DNA of 64,000 bases from Alicycliphilus denitrificans K601 (GTDB lineage: Bacteria; Pseudomonadota; Gammaproteobacteria; Burkholderiales; Burkholderiaceae_C), in contig NC_015422.1 in NCBI RefSeq assembly GCF_000204645.1, positions 4,851,001-4,915,000 on the forward strand, read 5' to 3'. The notes under the pieces were generated by a model. It saw only the letters and a program-made list of their open reading frames with translations, searched no databases and was not told the origin of the DNA. Of this stretch, positions 38,348 to 45,885 are shown in pieces; the first letter of the stretch is position 1, and every line of letters begins with the position of its first letter. Position numbers and translations under genes: made by a program.

Positions 38348-39487
38348 TCAGCCTCGCGAAGGCAGGACGACCATGCCGCCGCCCACGACCGACAGTTCGT
38401 CGTCCTGGTTGCGGGCCTCCTGCTCGATCTCGACCATGTGCCGGCCGTTCTCGATGAACTTGCGCTTGACGCGGCCCTTGATGAACAGCATGTCGCCCTC
38501 GGGGTTGTGGCGGCGGATCTTGCAGCTGGCCTTGTGCAGGAAACCCGTGTCGCCCATCCAGTTGGTCAGGTGGTGCGTGAGCCACGAAGTGCGCTCGGGG
38601 CCGTAGTCGTAGGCGCCGGGTGCGCCCACTTCCAGCGCGAAGTCTTCTTCCCAGTGCACGCGCTCGGGGCAGTCCGGGATGCCGAAGCGGTTCTTGATGC
38701 CCACGCCCGGGTGCTGGTCGATGAGCTTCCACGCGAGCTTGTTGGCGCGGATGTACAGGCCGCCCCAGCCCTGGGCGTAGGCGATGAAGCCGGTCACCGT
38801 CATCGGGCCCTTGAACATGGTGGGCAGCTCCTCGCCCTCCCGCACGTCCTCCCAGTAGCGCGGCGTGGCGCCGCGGATTTCCTCGTTGCGGTAGAGCTGG
38901 TAGGCCTCGCCCAGCTCCTCGTCGGTGTAGCGGCGCGGCTCGCGCGCGCGCACCTCCTGGTACTTGGTGCCCTGCTCGCGCGCATGGTCGCGCTCGGTGC
39001 GGAAGCACCAGCTGTCGGCCTCGGCCACCTTGTCGCCGGTCTGGTTGAAGAAGTCCACGTGGTAGATCTGCTGGACGGCGCGGCCGGCGAAGCGGGTCTG
39101 GTGCTCGATCAGGTCTTTCAGGTAGGCCTCGGTGTGGATGGCGTCGTTGCGGCGAATGGGCTTGTGCCACGTCCAGTCCGCGCCCGACCACATGGCATGC
39201 ACGCCCGGCAGGCCGCCCACGTAGCCCGAGACGATGCGACTGGTGGCGAACAGAAAGCTCGGCAGCGCCACGATGCCGCCGTAGTGCGTCTTGGCCGCGT
39301 AGTCCGGGTCGCACCACAGCGGGTTGTCGTCGCCGATGCCGTGGGCGTAGTGGCGGATGTTGTCGCGCGTGGCCTCGTAGCACCATGGCTCGACGGTGTT
39401 GCCGATCTTCTGGCCGATGCGCTCGCGCAGTTCGTCGAGGCCGCTTTCCGTGATCTTGGGGAAGCTGCGCTGGGTGGTGGTGGACAT
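38348..39487 (-). CDS. MaoC/FAS1-like double hot-dog hydratase
   Basis: This 379-residue protein has an N-terminal FAS1-type dehydratase hot-dog (residues 15-190, with HYAHGIGDDNPLWCDPDYA near residue 46) and a second, diverged hot-dog half. It resembles acyl dehydratases acting on 3-hydroxyacyl-CoA or enoyl-CoA. The D-N-P-L motif matches the MaoC catalytic region. It lies between the CoA ligase and CaiB genes. AGGAGACAAG precedes the start. Confidence 0.8.
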   Translation of the reverse strand: MSTTTQRSFPKITESGLDELRERIGQKIGNTVEPWCYEATRDNIRHYAHGIGDDNPLWCDPDYAAKTHYGGIVALPSFLFATSRIVSGYVGGLPGVHAMWSGADWTWHKPIRRNDAIHTEAYLKDLIEHQTRFAGRAVQQIYHVDFFNQTGDKVAEADSWCFRTERDHAREQGTKYQEVRAREPRRYTDEELGEAYQLYRNEEIRGATPRYWEDVREGEELPTMFKGPMTVTGFIAYAQGWGGLYIRANKLAWKLIDQHPGVGIKNRFGIPDCPERVHWEEDFALEVGAPGAYDYGPERTSWLTHHLTNWMGDTGFLHKASCKIRRHNPEGDMLFIKGRVKRKFIENGRHMVEIEQEARNQDDELSVVGGGMVVLPSRG

Positions 39488-39526
39488 GCTTGTCTCCTGT
39501 AGGGGTGGATGGGTGAACGGAATGGG

Positions 39527-41077
39527 TCAATGCGCGGCGGCGGCCTCGCGCTCGCGCAGCACCTTGCGGTGCACCTTGCCGGCGGGGGTCTTGGGCAGCT
39601 CGGGCACGAAGGCCACGTGGCGCGGGTATTCGTGCTGGCTGAGCTTGGAGCGCACCAGCTCCTGGATCTCCTGCACGAACGGCTCGCCGGGTGCGCGGCC
39701 GGTGACGACGAAGGCCTTGACGACCTGGCCGCGCACCTCGTCGGGCACGCCGATGGCGGCAGCCTCGAGCACGTCGGGGTGCAGCAGGATGGCGTTCTCG
39801 ATCTCCACCGCGCTCATGGTCCAGCCGGCGGAGATGATCACGTCGTCGGCGCGGCCCGCGTGGTAGTAGTAGCCGTCCTCGTCCACGCGGCCCAGGTCCT
39901 TGGTCGGTATCCACTCGCCCTTGCGCAGCACCATGAGCTGGCCCGTGGCGCCGGGCGGGCAGGGGCGGCCCTCGGCGTCGTGCACCTCGATGCGCGTGCC
40001 CGGCACGGGCTTGCCGAGCGAGCCGCGCTTGACGGGGAAGTCCGGCGCGCCGGGGTAGCTCGCCAGCACCACGCCGATCTCGGTGGTGCCGTACATGCTG
40101 CAGACCTCCAGGCCGAAGGTCCGGCGCACGAAGTCGGCCGTGTCGTCGTCGATGGGCTCGCCGGTGAACGAGAGCTTGCCGAAGCAGTAGGCGTAGTCGC
40201 CCGCCTTGCCGCAGTTCTTCATCATGCGGTAGTGCGTGGCGGCGGCCGACATGTTGGTGAAACGGTGCCTTGACAGCGCCTGCAGCAGCCGCTCGGGATG
40301 AAAGCGCCCGCTGTACGCGCCCACCGTGAGCCCCATGCCCAGCGGCGCCAGCGTGCCGTGCCACAGGCCGTGCCCCCATGCGGGCGACGAGGGGCAGAAG
40401 AACCGGTCGCCCGGCCGCAGGCCCGTGCCGTACAGCGCCGCCACCGTGAGCGTGACCAGCGCCCGGTGCGTGTGCTTCACGGCATCGGGCAGCTCGCGCG
40501 TCGTGCCCGAGGTGTACTGGAACACCGCCAGGTCGTCGGCGCGCGTCTGCACCGCGTAGCGCGGGGGCAGCCCCTGCAGGCTGGCGTGGAACGCGTCGTC
40601 GTAGACGAGCGCCGGCACCTGCGTCGCCGAGACGGCGACCGGCATCTTCTGCGCGTTGGTGACGATCAGCGCGGGCTGGCAGTCATGGACGCGCAGGCGG
40701 ATGCCGTCGGGCCCGAACAGCGTGAACAGCGGCACGGCGATGGCGCCGCGCTTGATGACGCCGAACATCGCCGTGTAGAAGGCGCGCGAGGGATCGAGCA
40801 TGATCGCCACGCGCTGCCCGCGCTGTATGCCGCGCCGCTCCAGGTAATGCGCGAAGCGCGACGAATCCTCGGCCAGCTCGCGGTAGGTGATGACCTCGTC
40901 GGCGCCGTCCGCGTGGGCCACGATCAGCGCGTCGCGGCCGCTGTCCGCGTGCCGGTCCACGCACTCGTGGGCGATGTTGAGGCGCTCGCGGTCGCCATCG
41001 AAAAGCTCCCAGAGTTTCTCGGCCGAGAAATACGCCTGGGCGTCCGCATAGCTCTGGTAATCGGTGAGTCGGGGCAT
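39527..41077 (-). CDS. AMP-forming acyl-CoA ligase (benzoate/acid-CoA ligase type)
   Basis: The 516-residue ligase has an AMP-binding A3 motif read as YTSGTTRELPDAVKHTH, in which the usual GxPK is replaced by RELPDAVK, then YGTTEIG (A5), YHAGRADDVI (A7) and the catalytic Lys in PKTPAGKVHRK. It makes an acyl-CoA and AMP. ATG 41077 is preferred over 41104 because AAGGAG lies 10 bases upstream. First gene of its operon; the substrate is probably an aromatic or alicyclic acid, an inference from the family. Confidence 0.9.
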   Translation of the reverse strand: MPRLTDYQSYADAQAYFSAEKLWELFDGDRERLNIAHECVDRHADSGRDALIVAHADGADEVITYRELAEDSSRFAHYLERRGIQRGQRVAIMLDPSRAFYTAMFGVIKRGAIAVPLFTLFGPDGIRLRVHDCQPALIVTNAQKMPVAVSATQVPALVYDDAFHASLQGLPPRYAVQTRADDLAVFQYTSGTTRELPDAVKHTHRALVTLTVAALYGTGLRPGDRFFCPSSPAWGHGLWHGTLAPLGMGLTVGAYSGRFHPERLLQALSRHRFTNMSAAATHYRMMKNCGKAGDYAYCFGKLSFTGEPIDDDTADFVRRTFGLEVCSMYGTTEIGVVLASYPGAPDFPVKRGSLGKPVPGTRIEVHDAEGRPCPPGATGQLMVLRKGEWIPTKDLGRVDEDGYYYHAGRADDVIISAGWTMSAVEIENAILLHPDVLEAAAIGVPDEVRGQVVKAFVVTGRAPGEPFVQEIQELVRSKLSQHEYPRHVAFVPELPKTPAGKVHRKVLREREAAAAH

Positions 41078-41135
41078 GGGGTGCGTGTCTCCTTTGAGGT
41101 GCACCCAGTTTCTGGATCCGGCTTGTTATTGTCAA

Positions 41136-41164
41136 ATACAACTTTTATTTGTATATAGACAAAT
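41136..41164. promoter_or_regulatory. AT-rich operator region of the CoA-ligase operon
   Basis: ATTTGT-atatag-ACAAAT at 41147-41164 is a dyad resembling the palindrome TTTTGTATTAATACAAAA at 34633-34650. It overlaps a second dyad, ATACAA (41136-41141) / TTGTAT (41149-41154). Both lie 60-90 bases before the ligase ATG, in a short AT-rich island. Confidence 0.5.
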
Positions 41165-41224
41165 AAAATCCAGCCAAAAGCATGCCTTGTCCACCCCTGG
41201 AGGGGTATCGCTAATTCAAGGAAA

Positions 41225-41275
41225 ATATGGCTCCAGCGCTTATCAGACAAGCGCCTGCAGCTACTCTTTCAGTAG
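41225..41275. repeat. Intergenic hairpin repeat copy
   Basis: ATATGGCTCCAGCGCTT, loop ATCAGAC, AAGCGCCTGCAGCTACTCTTTC is the reverse-oriented family repeat, with stem GCGCTT / AAGCGC. A CTACTCTTTCAGTAG mini-dyad follows. It lies between the ligase promoter and the end of the riboflavin synthase gene. Confidence 0.6.
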
Positions 41276-41323
41276 CTTCGCGTCATGGCTGGAGAGGCAC
41301 GGCCGCCGCGCCCCGCATGGGCA

Positions 41324-42031
41324 TCAGCCCTTGGGCAGCGTCGGCACGCGCACGAAGTCTTCGAGCGACAGGCCGCGCTCGGCCAGCAGCGACTCGATGG
41401 CCGGGCGCAGCTGGCCCAGGCTTTCCTCCACGGCCTCGCGCACCGTGTCCACCACCACCTGGGTGCCGCGCTCGATCTCGATGTTGAGCGCGTCGCCCAC
41501 GCGCTTGTCCTCGAACACCGTGGCGCGGCGCGTCTCGGGAATCAGCCAGACTTCGAACCAGCCCTCGGCGCGGTTCACCTCGGCCACCGTGAGGCTGGCG
41601 CCGTGGATGGCGATGTAGCCCTTGGCGAAGACGTAGCGGCGGAACGGCCCGGGCACCGACACGCGCCACACGAGGTTGTTCTCCAGCTCGCGCCGCTCGG
41701 CCAGCGTGCCGGTGAAGTCGATGTGGCCCGAGAGCGGATGGCCGCCGATCTCGGCCCCGTCCCTGGCAGCGCGCTCCACGTTCACGCGCGCGCCCACGGC
41801 ATAGCCGCCCAGCGTGGTGATGTTCAGGCTTTGCAGCATCACGTCGAAGGTGGCGCGCGTGGGCGAGAGGATCTCGGTCACCGTCAGGCACACACCATCG
41901 ACGGCCACGCTCGCGCCGATGGCCAGGTCCTGGCAGAAGCCTTCGGGAAAGTCGATGGTGAAGGTGCGCAGGCCTGCGCGGTCCTCGATGGCGGCGATGG
42001 TGGCGGTGGCCTGGACGATGCCTGTGAACAT
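41324..42031 (-). CDS. ribE: Riboflavin synthase alpha-chain family protein
   Basis: This 235-residue protein starts MFTGIVQATATI, the active-site start of riboflavin synthase, and has two lumazine-binding halves: GASVAVDGVCLTVTEI in the first and KGYIAIHGASLTVAEV in the second. The domain junction GGHPLSGHID differs from the common GGHFVSGHVD, and the C terminus is longer than E. coli RibE. It makes riboflavin from two lumazines, or is a lumazine-binding paralogue. It stands alone, without other rib genes or an FMN riboswitch, so a housekeeping copy may exist elsewhere. Confidence 0.85.
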   Translation of the reverse strand: MFTGIVQATATIAAIEDRAGLRTFTIDFPEGFCQDLAIGASVAVDGVCLTVTEILSPTRATFDVMLQSLNITTLGGYAVGARVNVERAARDGAEIGGHPLSGHIDFTGTLAERRELENNLVWRVSVPGPFRRYVFAKGYIAIHGASLTVAEVNRAEGWFEVWLIPETRRATVFEDKRVGDALNIEIERGTQVVVDTVREAVEESLGQLRPAIESLLAERGLSLEDFVRVPTLPKG

Positions 42032-42160
42032 GGCTGCTGGCTGGAGGTGGTGCGAAAGCTTGGAATTGTGCCAGCAGGGGCCTTCAGCAGATCTGCCCAA
42101 CGCCATCCATAGGGCTGCACCGGCTACGATGGCGCACCGCTCGATCCGAGGAGACTACGC

Positions 42161-42775
42161 ATGGCTTTGCACACTTGGCTGCTGTATCTGGTGGCGGCGC
42201 TCGGCCTGTCGCTCACCCCTGGGCCCAACAGCCTGCTGGCGCTGACCCACGGCGCCTTGCACGGCCACCACCGTGCGCTCTACACCATTACCGGCGGTGC
42301 GCTGGGGTTTGTCTGCGTGATCGCGCTGTCCATGGTGGGCATCGGGGCATTGCTGCAGGCCTCGGCCCATGCGCTGCTGGTGCTCAAGTGGGCAGGTGGT
42401 GCGTACCTGGTGTGGCTGGGGGTGCAGCTGTGGCGTGCGCCGCCGCTGCAGCTGGAGGCGGCTGCGGACGTGGCCCGTGCCTCGCACCGCGGCATGATGT
42501 TCCGCCAGGGCCTGCTGGCGGCGGTGTCCAACCCCAAGGCGCTGCTGTTCTACGGCGCATTCCTGCCCCAGTTTATCGACCCGCAGCGCAGCCTGTGGTG
42601 GCAGTTCGCCATCATGGCTGGCACGTTTGGCGCGATCGAGTGCCTGGTGGAATACCTGCTGGCCCGAATGGCGCACCGCATCCGCCCGGCCCTGCAGCGC
42701 TTCGGCAAGCGGTTCAACCGCGTCTGCGGCGGCGCCTTTGCGGTCATGGGCGCGTCGCTGCCGCTGACGCGCTGA
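42161..42775 (+). CDS. LysE/RhtB-family amino-acid exporter
   Basis: The 204-residue protein has six predicted helices, the family signature LSLTPGPNSLLALTHGALHG near residue 18, and GGAYLVWLGVQLWR. It exports amino acids or derivatives such as homoserine lactones. GAGGAG precedes the ATG. Its end is 6 bases from the convergent kinase gene's stop. Confidence 0.9.
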   Translation: MALHTWLLYLVAALGLSLTPGPNSLLALTHGALHGHHRALYTITGGALGFVCVIALSMVGIGALLQASAHALLVLKWAGGAYLVWLGVQLWRAPPLQLEAAADVARASHRGMMFRQGLLAAVSNPKALLFYGAFLPQFIDPQRSLWWQFAIMAGTFGAIECLVEYLLARMAHRIRPALQRFGKRFNRVCGGAFAVMGASLPLTR

Positions 42776-42781
42776 CCCCCT

Positions 42782-44155
42782 TCAGGCCGCCACCGGCAGG
42801 CACAGCCGCAGGCGCGCGCCGCCCAGGGGCGACTGCCCGGCCTGCACGCTGCCGCCATAGGTGTCGGCCAGGGCGCGCACGATGTCCAGGCCCAGGCCGG
42901 AGCCGGGGCGCCGTTCGTCGAGCTGCACGCCGCGCTCGAACATGCGCTCGCGCTCGGCCTCGGGGATGCCGGGGCCGTCGTCGTCCACGGTGAAGCACAG
43001 CTGGCCCCCTTCGCGCCGCACATCCACCACGACGCGCGAACGCGCCCATTTGCCGGCGTTGTCGATCAGGTTGCCCAGCAGTTCGTACAGGTCCTGCGGC
43101 TCGCCGCGAAACGCCGCGTCCTGCGCGCCCTGGGCGAGCTCGAACGACAGGCCGCGCACGGCATGCAGGCGCTGCATGGTGCGCAGCAGCGCCCGCACGG
43201 GCTCGAGCACCGGCGTGGCCAGGCCGGTGGCGCGCACGGCGGCGGCGGCGCGCGCGCGCGCCAGGTGGTAGTCGACCTGGCGGCGCGCGGCGTCCACCTG
43301 TTCGCGCACCAGCGCGCCCAGCGGGCCCGGCTCCTGGGCGGCGGCGTTGGCCAGCACGGACAGCGGCGTGTGCACCGCATGCGCCAGGTTGCCCGCCTGG
43401 GTGCGGGCGCGCTGCACCATGTCGGCGTTCTCGGCCAGCATGTGGTTGAACTCGGTCACCAGCGGCTGCAGCTCCTGCGGGAACGGCCCCTGCAGCTGTG
43501 CGGCGGTGCCGGCACGCACGGCGGCCAGCCGCTGGCGCAGCAGTTGCAGGGGGCGCAGCGCGAGCTGCAGCTGCAGCACCACGGCCAGCGCCAGGCCGGC
43601 GGCCAGCACGCCCAGGGCGATGAGCAGCATGCGGGTGAAGCCCTGCAGCGGCTCGGCCAGCAGGGCCTGGTCGCCCGCCACCACCAGGCGCAGGGGCGGG
43701 GCGGCATCGTCGGGCAGCTGCAGCGTGCGTGCCACGGCCAGCAGCCGGTGGCCCTGGGCGTCTTGCAATGAAAGCACGCGGTAGCCCCGGGCGGGGTAGC
43801 CCTCGGGCGCGGGCGGCAGGACCAGCGCCTGGTCCCACAGCGAGCGCGAGCGCGCCACGGCCGCACGCGGCTCGTCGCCCAGGCGGTCGATCTGCCAGTA
43901 CAGGCCCGACAGCGGCCGCTCCAGGCGCGGATCGGCCACCATGGGGGACACGACGAGCCGCCCGCCCGCCCCCCAGTCCACCACGGCGCTGAGCTGGTCG
44001 AGCTGCAGCACCAGCTGCGCCTGCAGCTGCTGCGTGATGTGGTCCAGGAACAGGGTGCGCAGCCCCCAGCCGGCGGCGGCGATGCTGAGCAGCATCCAGG
44101 CCAGCGTGCCGGCCAGCAGGCGCAGGCGCAGGGAACGTGTTGATGGTCTTTTCAT
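42782..44155 (-). CDS. Sensor histidine kinase, PhoQ-like
   Basis: The 457-residue kinase has TM1 (about 12-32), a periplasmic domain of about 130 residues, TM2 (175-197), HAMP, an H-box NLAHAVHTPLSVL with His259 in the PhoQ-type arrangement, N-box LLGNLIDNAGKWA, and G-boxes DDDGPGIP and GSGLGLDIV. Its start codon at 44153-44155 lies inside the 32-bp outer arm of the palindromic element between it and the regulator gene. Its first eight codons (MKRPSTRS) occur a second time, inverted, just after the regulator's stop. The ribosome site is weak. It pairs with the upstream regulator. Confidence 0.9.
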   Translation of the reverse strand: MKRPSTRSLRLRLLAGTLAWMLLSIAAAGWGLRTLFLDHITQQLQAQLVLQLDQLSAVVDWGAGGRLVVSPMVADPRLERPLSGLYWQIDRLGDEPRAAVARSRSLWDQALVLPPAPEGYPARGYRVLSLQDAQGHRLLAVARTLQLPDDAAPPLRLVVAGDQALLAEPLQGFTRMLLIALGVLAAGLALAVVLQLQLALRPLQLLRQRLAAVRAGTAAQLQGPFPQELQPLVTEFNHMLAENADMVQRARTQAGNLAHAVHTPLSVLANAAAQEPGPLGALVREQVDAARRQVDYHLARARAAAAVRATGLATPVLEPVRALLRTMQRLHAVRGLSFELAQGAQDAAFRGEPQDLYELLGNLIDNAGKWARSRVVVDVRREGGQLCFTVDDDGPGIPEAERERMFERGVQLDERRPGSGLGLDIVRALADTYGGSVQAGQSPLGGARLRLCLPVAA

Positions 44156-44399
44156 GGTGCCCGTTGCCCCGCAAAGGCAGTGGATGCAAGGCGCCCACCG
44201 CAAGCCGCACTGATGTGCGGCGAGGATGGGCAACGCCGCAGACGCTGCCTTTGCGGGGCAACCCTTCGGGCAAGGCAGCAAAAAGCCGCACTCGTCGTTG
44301 CGCACCTTGCCCAGGCCACCAGCATGGCCCGCGGCGCGCGCCTAGAGTGCGGCTTTTTGCTGCCTTGCGGGCACCATGAAAAGACCATCAACACGTTCC
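44132..44399. repeat. 268-bp multi-branch palindromic element inside the two-component operon
   Basis: Three perfect nested inverted repeats were read base by base. Arm A is 44132-44163 / 44368-44399 (32 bp). Arm B is 44163-44180 / 44245-44262 (18 bp). Arm C is 44271-44293 / 44345-44367 (23 bp). B starts where A ends and C ends where A' begins, so the strand can fold as a closed three-way junction. A small CCC-ttc-GGG hairpin lies between B' and C. The B loop carries GCCGCAC-tgat-GTGCGGC and the C loop GGCCA-ccagca-TGGCC. Arm A includes the kinase start codon. No target-site duplication or transposase was seen. Confidence 0.9.
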
Positions 44400-44407
44400 G
44401 TCGCCCT

Positions 44408-45085
44408 TCATGCGCCGCCGCCCACGCCCACGTCCACCAGCCGGTAGCCCAGGCCGCGCACGGTTTCTATGCAACCCTCGGGCAGCTTCTTGCGCAGGCG
44501 GCCCACGAAGACCTCGATGGTGTTGGAGTCGCGCTCGCTGTCCTGCGGGTAGATGTGCTCGGCCAGCTCGGTGCGCGACAGCACCTCGCCCTTGCGCTGC
44601 ATGAGCAGCGACAGCAGCTTGAACTCGTGGCTGGTGAGCGTGAGCGGCCGGCCATCGACCAGCACGCGCGCCTGGCGCGTGTCCAGCCAGATCGGGCCGC
44701 ACTGCCACTGCGCGCTGGCGTGCTCGCCCACGCGGCGCAGCAGGGCGCGCAGGCGCGCCAGGAGTTCCTCCATGTGGAAGGGCTTGGCCAGGTAGTCGTC
44801 GGCGCCCGCGTCCATGCCCGCCACCTTTTCCTGCCAGCTGCCGCGCGCCGTGAGGATGAGCACCGGCATGTTGCGCCCAGCGGCGCGCCAACGGCGCAGC
44901 ACCGACAGGCCGTCGAGTTGGGGCAGGCCCAGGTCGAGCACCACGGCGTCGAAGCTCTCCACGTCGCCCAGGTAATGGGCCTGCACGCCGTCGCCAGCGG
45001 ACTCCACCGTGTGGCCGGCACCGGCGATGGCCTGCACGAGCTGTGCGCACAGGGTGGGCTCGTCCTCCACGACCAGGATCCGCAT
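44408..45085 (-). CDS. Response regulator, PhoP-like (OmpR family)
   Basis: This 225-residue protein has a receiver with Asp51 (VVLDLGLPQLDGL) and Lys101, and an OmpR winged helix with EVLSRTELAEHIYPQDSERDSNTIEVFVGRLRKKL. The segment RGSWQEKVAGMDAGADDYLAKPFHMEELLARLRALLRR is close to PhoP. Its ATG overlaps the stop of the upstream PepSY gene by one base. It probably binds the 11-bp-phased TGAAC/TTCA sites at 45436 and 51980; direct repeats with 11-bp period are the PhoP mode. Confidence 0.92.
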   Translation of the reverse strand: MRILVVEDEPTLCAQLVQAIAGAGHTVESAGDGVQAHYLGDVESFDAVVLDLGLPQLDGLSVLRRWRAAGRNMPVLILTARGSWQEKVAGMDAGADDYLAKPFHMEELLARLRALLRRVGEHASAQWQCGPIWLDTRQARVLVDGRPLTLTSHEFKLLSLLMQRKGEVLSRTELAEHIYPQDSERDSNTIEVFVGRLRKKLPEGCIETVRGLGYRLVDVGVGGGA

Positions 45086-45408
45086 CAGAAATCTCCCTTG
45101 CGTTTGATCTTCAGCACGCGGCCGTCGACCGCGTCCACCTTGAGCTTGGCCATGCGTCCGTCCTTTTGCAGCAAGCGGATTTCGTAGACGTAGCGCCCAT
45201 CGTCGCGCTCGAACTCGATCTTGAGCACCTGGCCCTGGTATTCGCGCTCGACCTTGTCCAGCACCTGGCGCAGCGGCAGCACCTGGCCCTGCTGCAGCGC
45301 CTCGCGGGCGAGCTCGTGATCGCGCTCGTCGGCATGCAGCGTGCCGCCGGCGCCCAGGATGCCCAGGGCGATCGCAAGCGGGACGATGGTGCGGCGATAC
45401 ATGTGCAT
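45085..45408 (-). CDS. PepSY-domain secreted protein
   Basis: The product is 107 residues from ATG 45408, with ATG 45402 also possible. A signal peptide (RTIVPLAIALGILGAGGTLHA) precedes a mature PepSY domain with VEREYQGQVLKIEFERDDGRYVYEIRLL and VDAVDGRVLKIKRK. It is first in the operon with the PhoP/PhoQ-like pair and overlaps the regulator gene by one base. A role in modulating the periplasmic sensor is plausible but not shown. Confidence 0.88.
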   Translation of the reverse strand: MHMYRRTIVPLAIALGILGAGGTLHADERDHELAREALQQGQVLPLRQVLDKVEREYQGQVLKIEFERDDGRYVYEIRLLQKDGRMAKLKVDAVDGRVLKIKRKGDF

Positions 45409-45435
45409 AGGCCTGGTTTTATACGCACCGCGCGA

Positions 45436-45473
45436 TGAACCTCCGATGAACGCCGCCTTCAGCAAGGGTTCAG
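45436..45473. promoter_or_regulatory. Four-half-site operator between divergent PepSY operons
   Basis: TGAAC at 45436 and 45447, TTCAG at 45458 and 45469: each start is exactly 11 bases from the next. Reading TGAAC on the other strand gives GTTCA, so the site is two direct-repeat boxes back to back, one for each divergent operon. The same array with the same spacing occurs at 51980-52017. The last half-site is 72 bases before ATG 45541. Confidence 0.75.
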
Positions 45474-45540
45474 GGTGGCTTTTCGAGAATTCCCGGCAGG
45501 CCAGGCGCCGTGCCGGGCCATCCATCAAGGAGTCATCGCC

Positions 45541-45852
45541 ATGCAACAGAACATCCGCCGCTTCCTTGTCGCCATTGCCGCCGGCACCGCCGTGACCTGG
45601 GGCATCGCCCAGGCACAAGCTCCGGCCACGCAGGCCCCGGCAGCCGCCACCGCACCCGCGGCTGCGCAGCTGACCGTGCGCGACGTCTACGACCGCATGG
45701 AGGCCGCGGGCTACCGCGACATCCGCGAGATCGAATGGGACCACGGCCGCTACGAAGTCAAGGCCAGCAACGCCCAGGGCGAACGCGTGAAGCTGTACGT
45801 GAACGCCACCACCGGCGCCGTAGAGAGCACCCGTACCCGCACTCGCCGCTAA
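45541..45852 (+). CDS. PepSY-domain secreted protein
   Basis: This 103-residue protein has a signal peptide (FLVAIAAGTAVTWGIAQA), an Ala/Pro/Thr-rich linker, and a single PepSY domain with VRDVYDRMEAAGYRDIREIEWDHGRYEVKASNAQGERVKLYVNATTG. The first gene of the plus-strand redox operon, it is preceded by AAGGAG and the four-half-site operator. The ferric-reductase-like gene starts 33 bases downstream. Confidence 0.88.
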   Translation: MQQNIRRFLVAIAAGTAVTWGIAQAQAPATQAPAAATAPAAAQLTVRDVYDRMEAAGYRDIREIEWDHGRYEVKASNAQGERVKLYVNATTGAVESTRTRTRR

Positions 45853-45885
45853 AAGCGCCTTCCATCCACCGACAAGGAGAACGTC

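Noticed and set aside
10413..41275. The recurring hairpin repeats as a CRISPR array
   Set aside because: The copies are singly scattered over 36 kb, vary in sequence and have no regular spacers or cas genes.
44156..44305. An N-terminal 50-residue extension of the kinase reading through the element
   Set aside because: The frame is open, but the extension has no membrane or sensor character and the natural kinase start (MKRPSTRSLRLRLL) has the correct TM1 distance.
44137..44394. Two small frames, one on each strand, both starting MLMVFSWCP
   Set aside because: They are the two arms of the palindromic element read outward; the identity of the starts comes from the inverted repeat, not from a gene pair.
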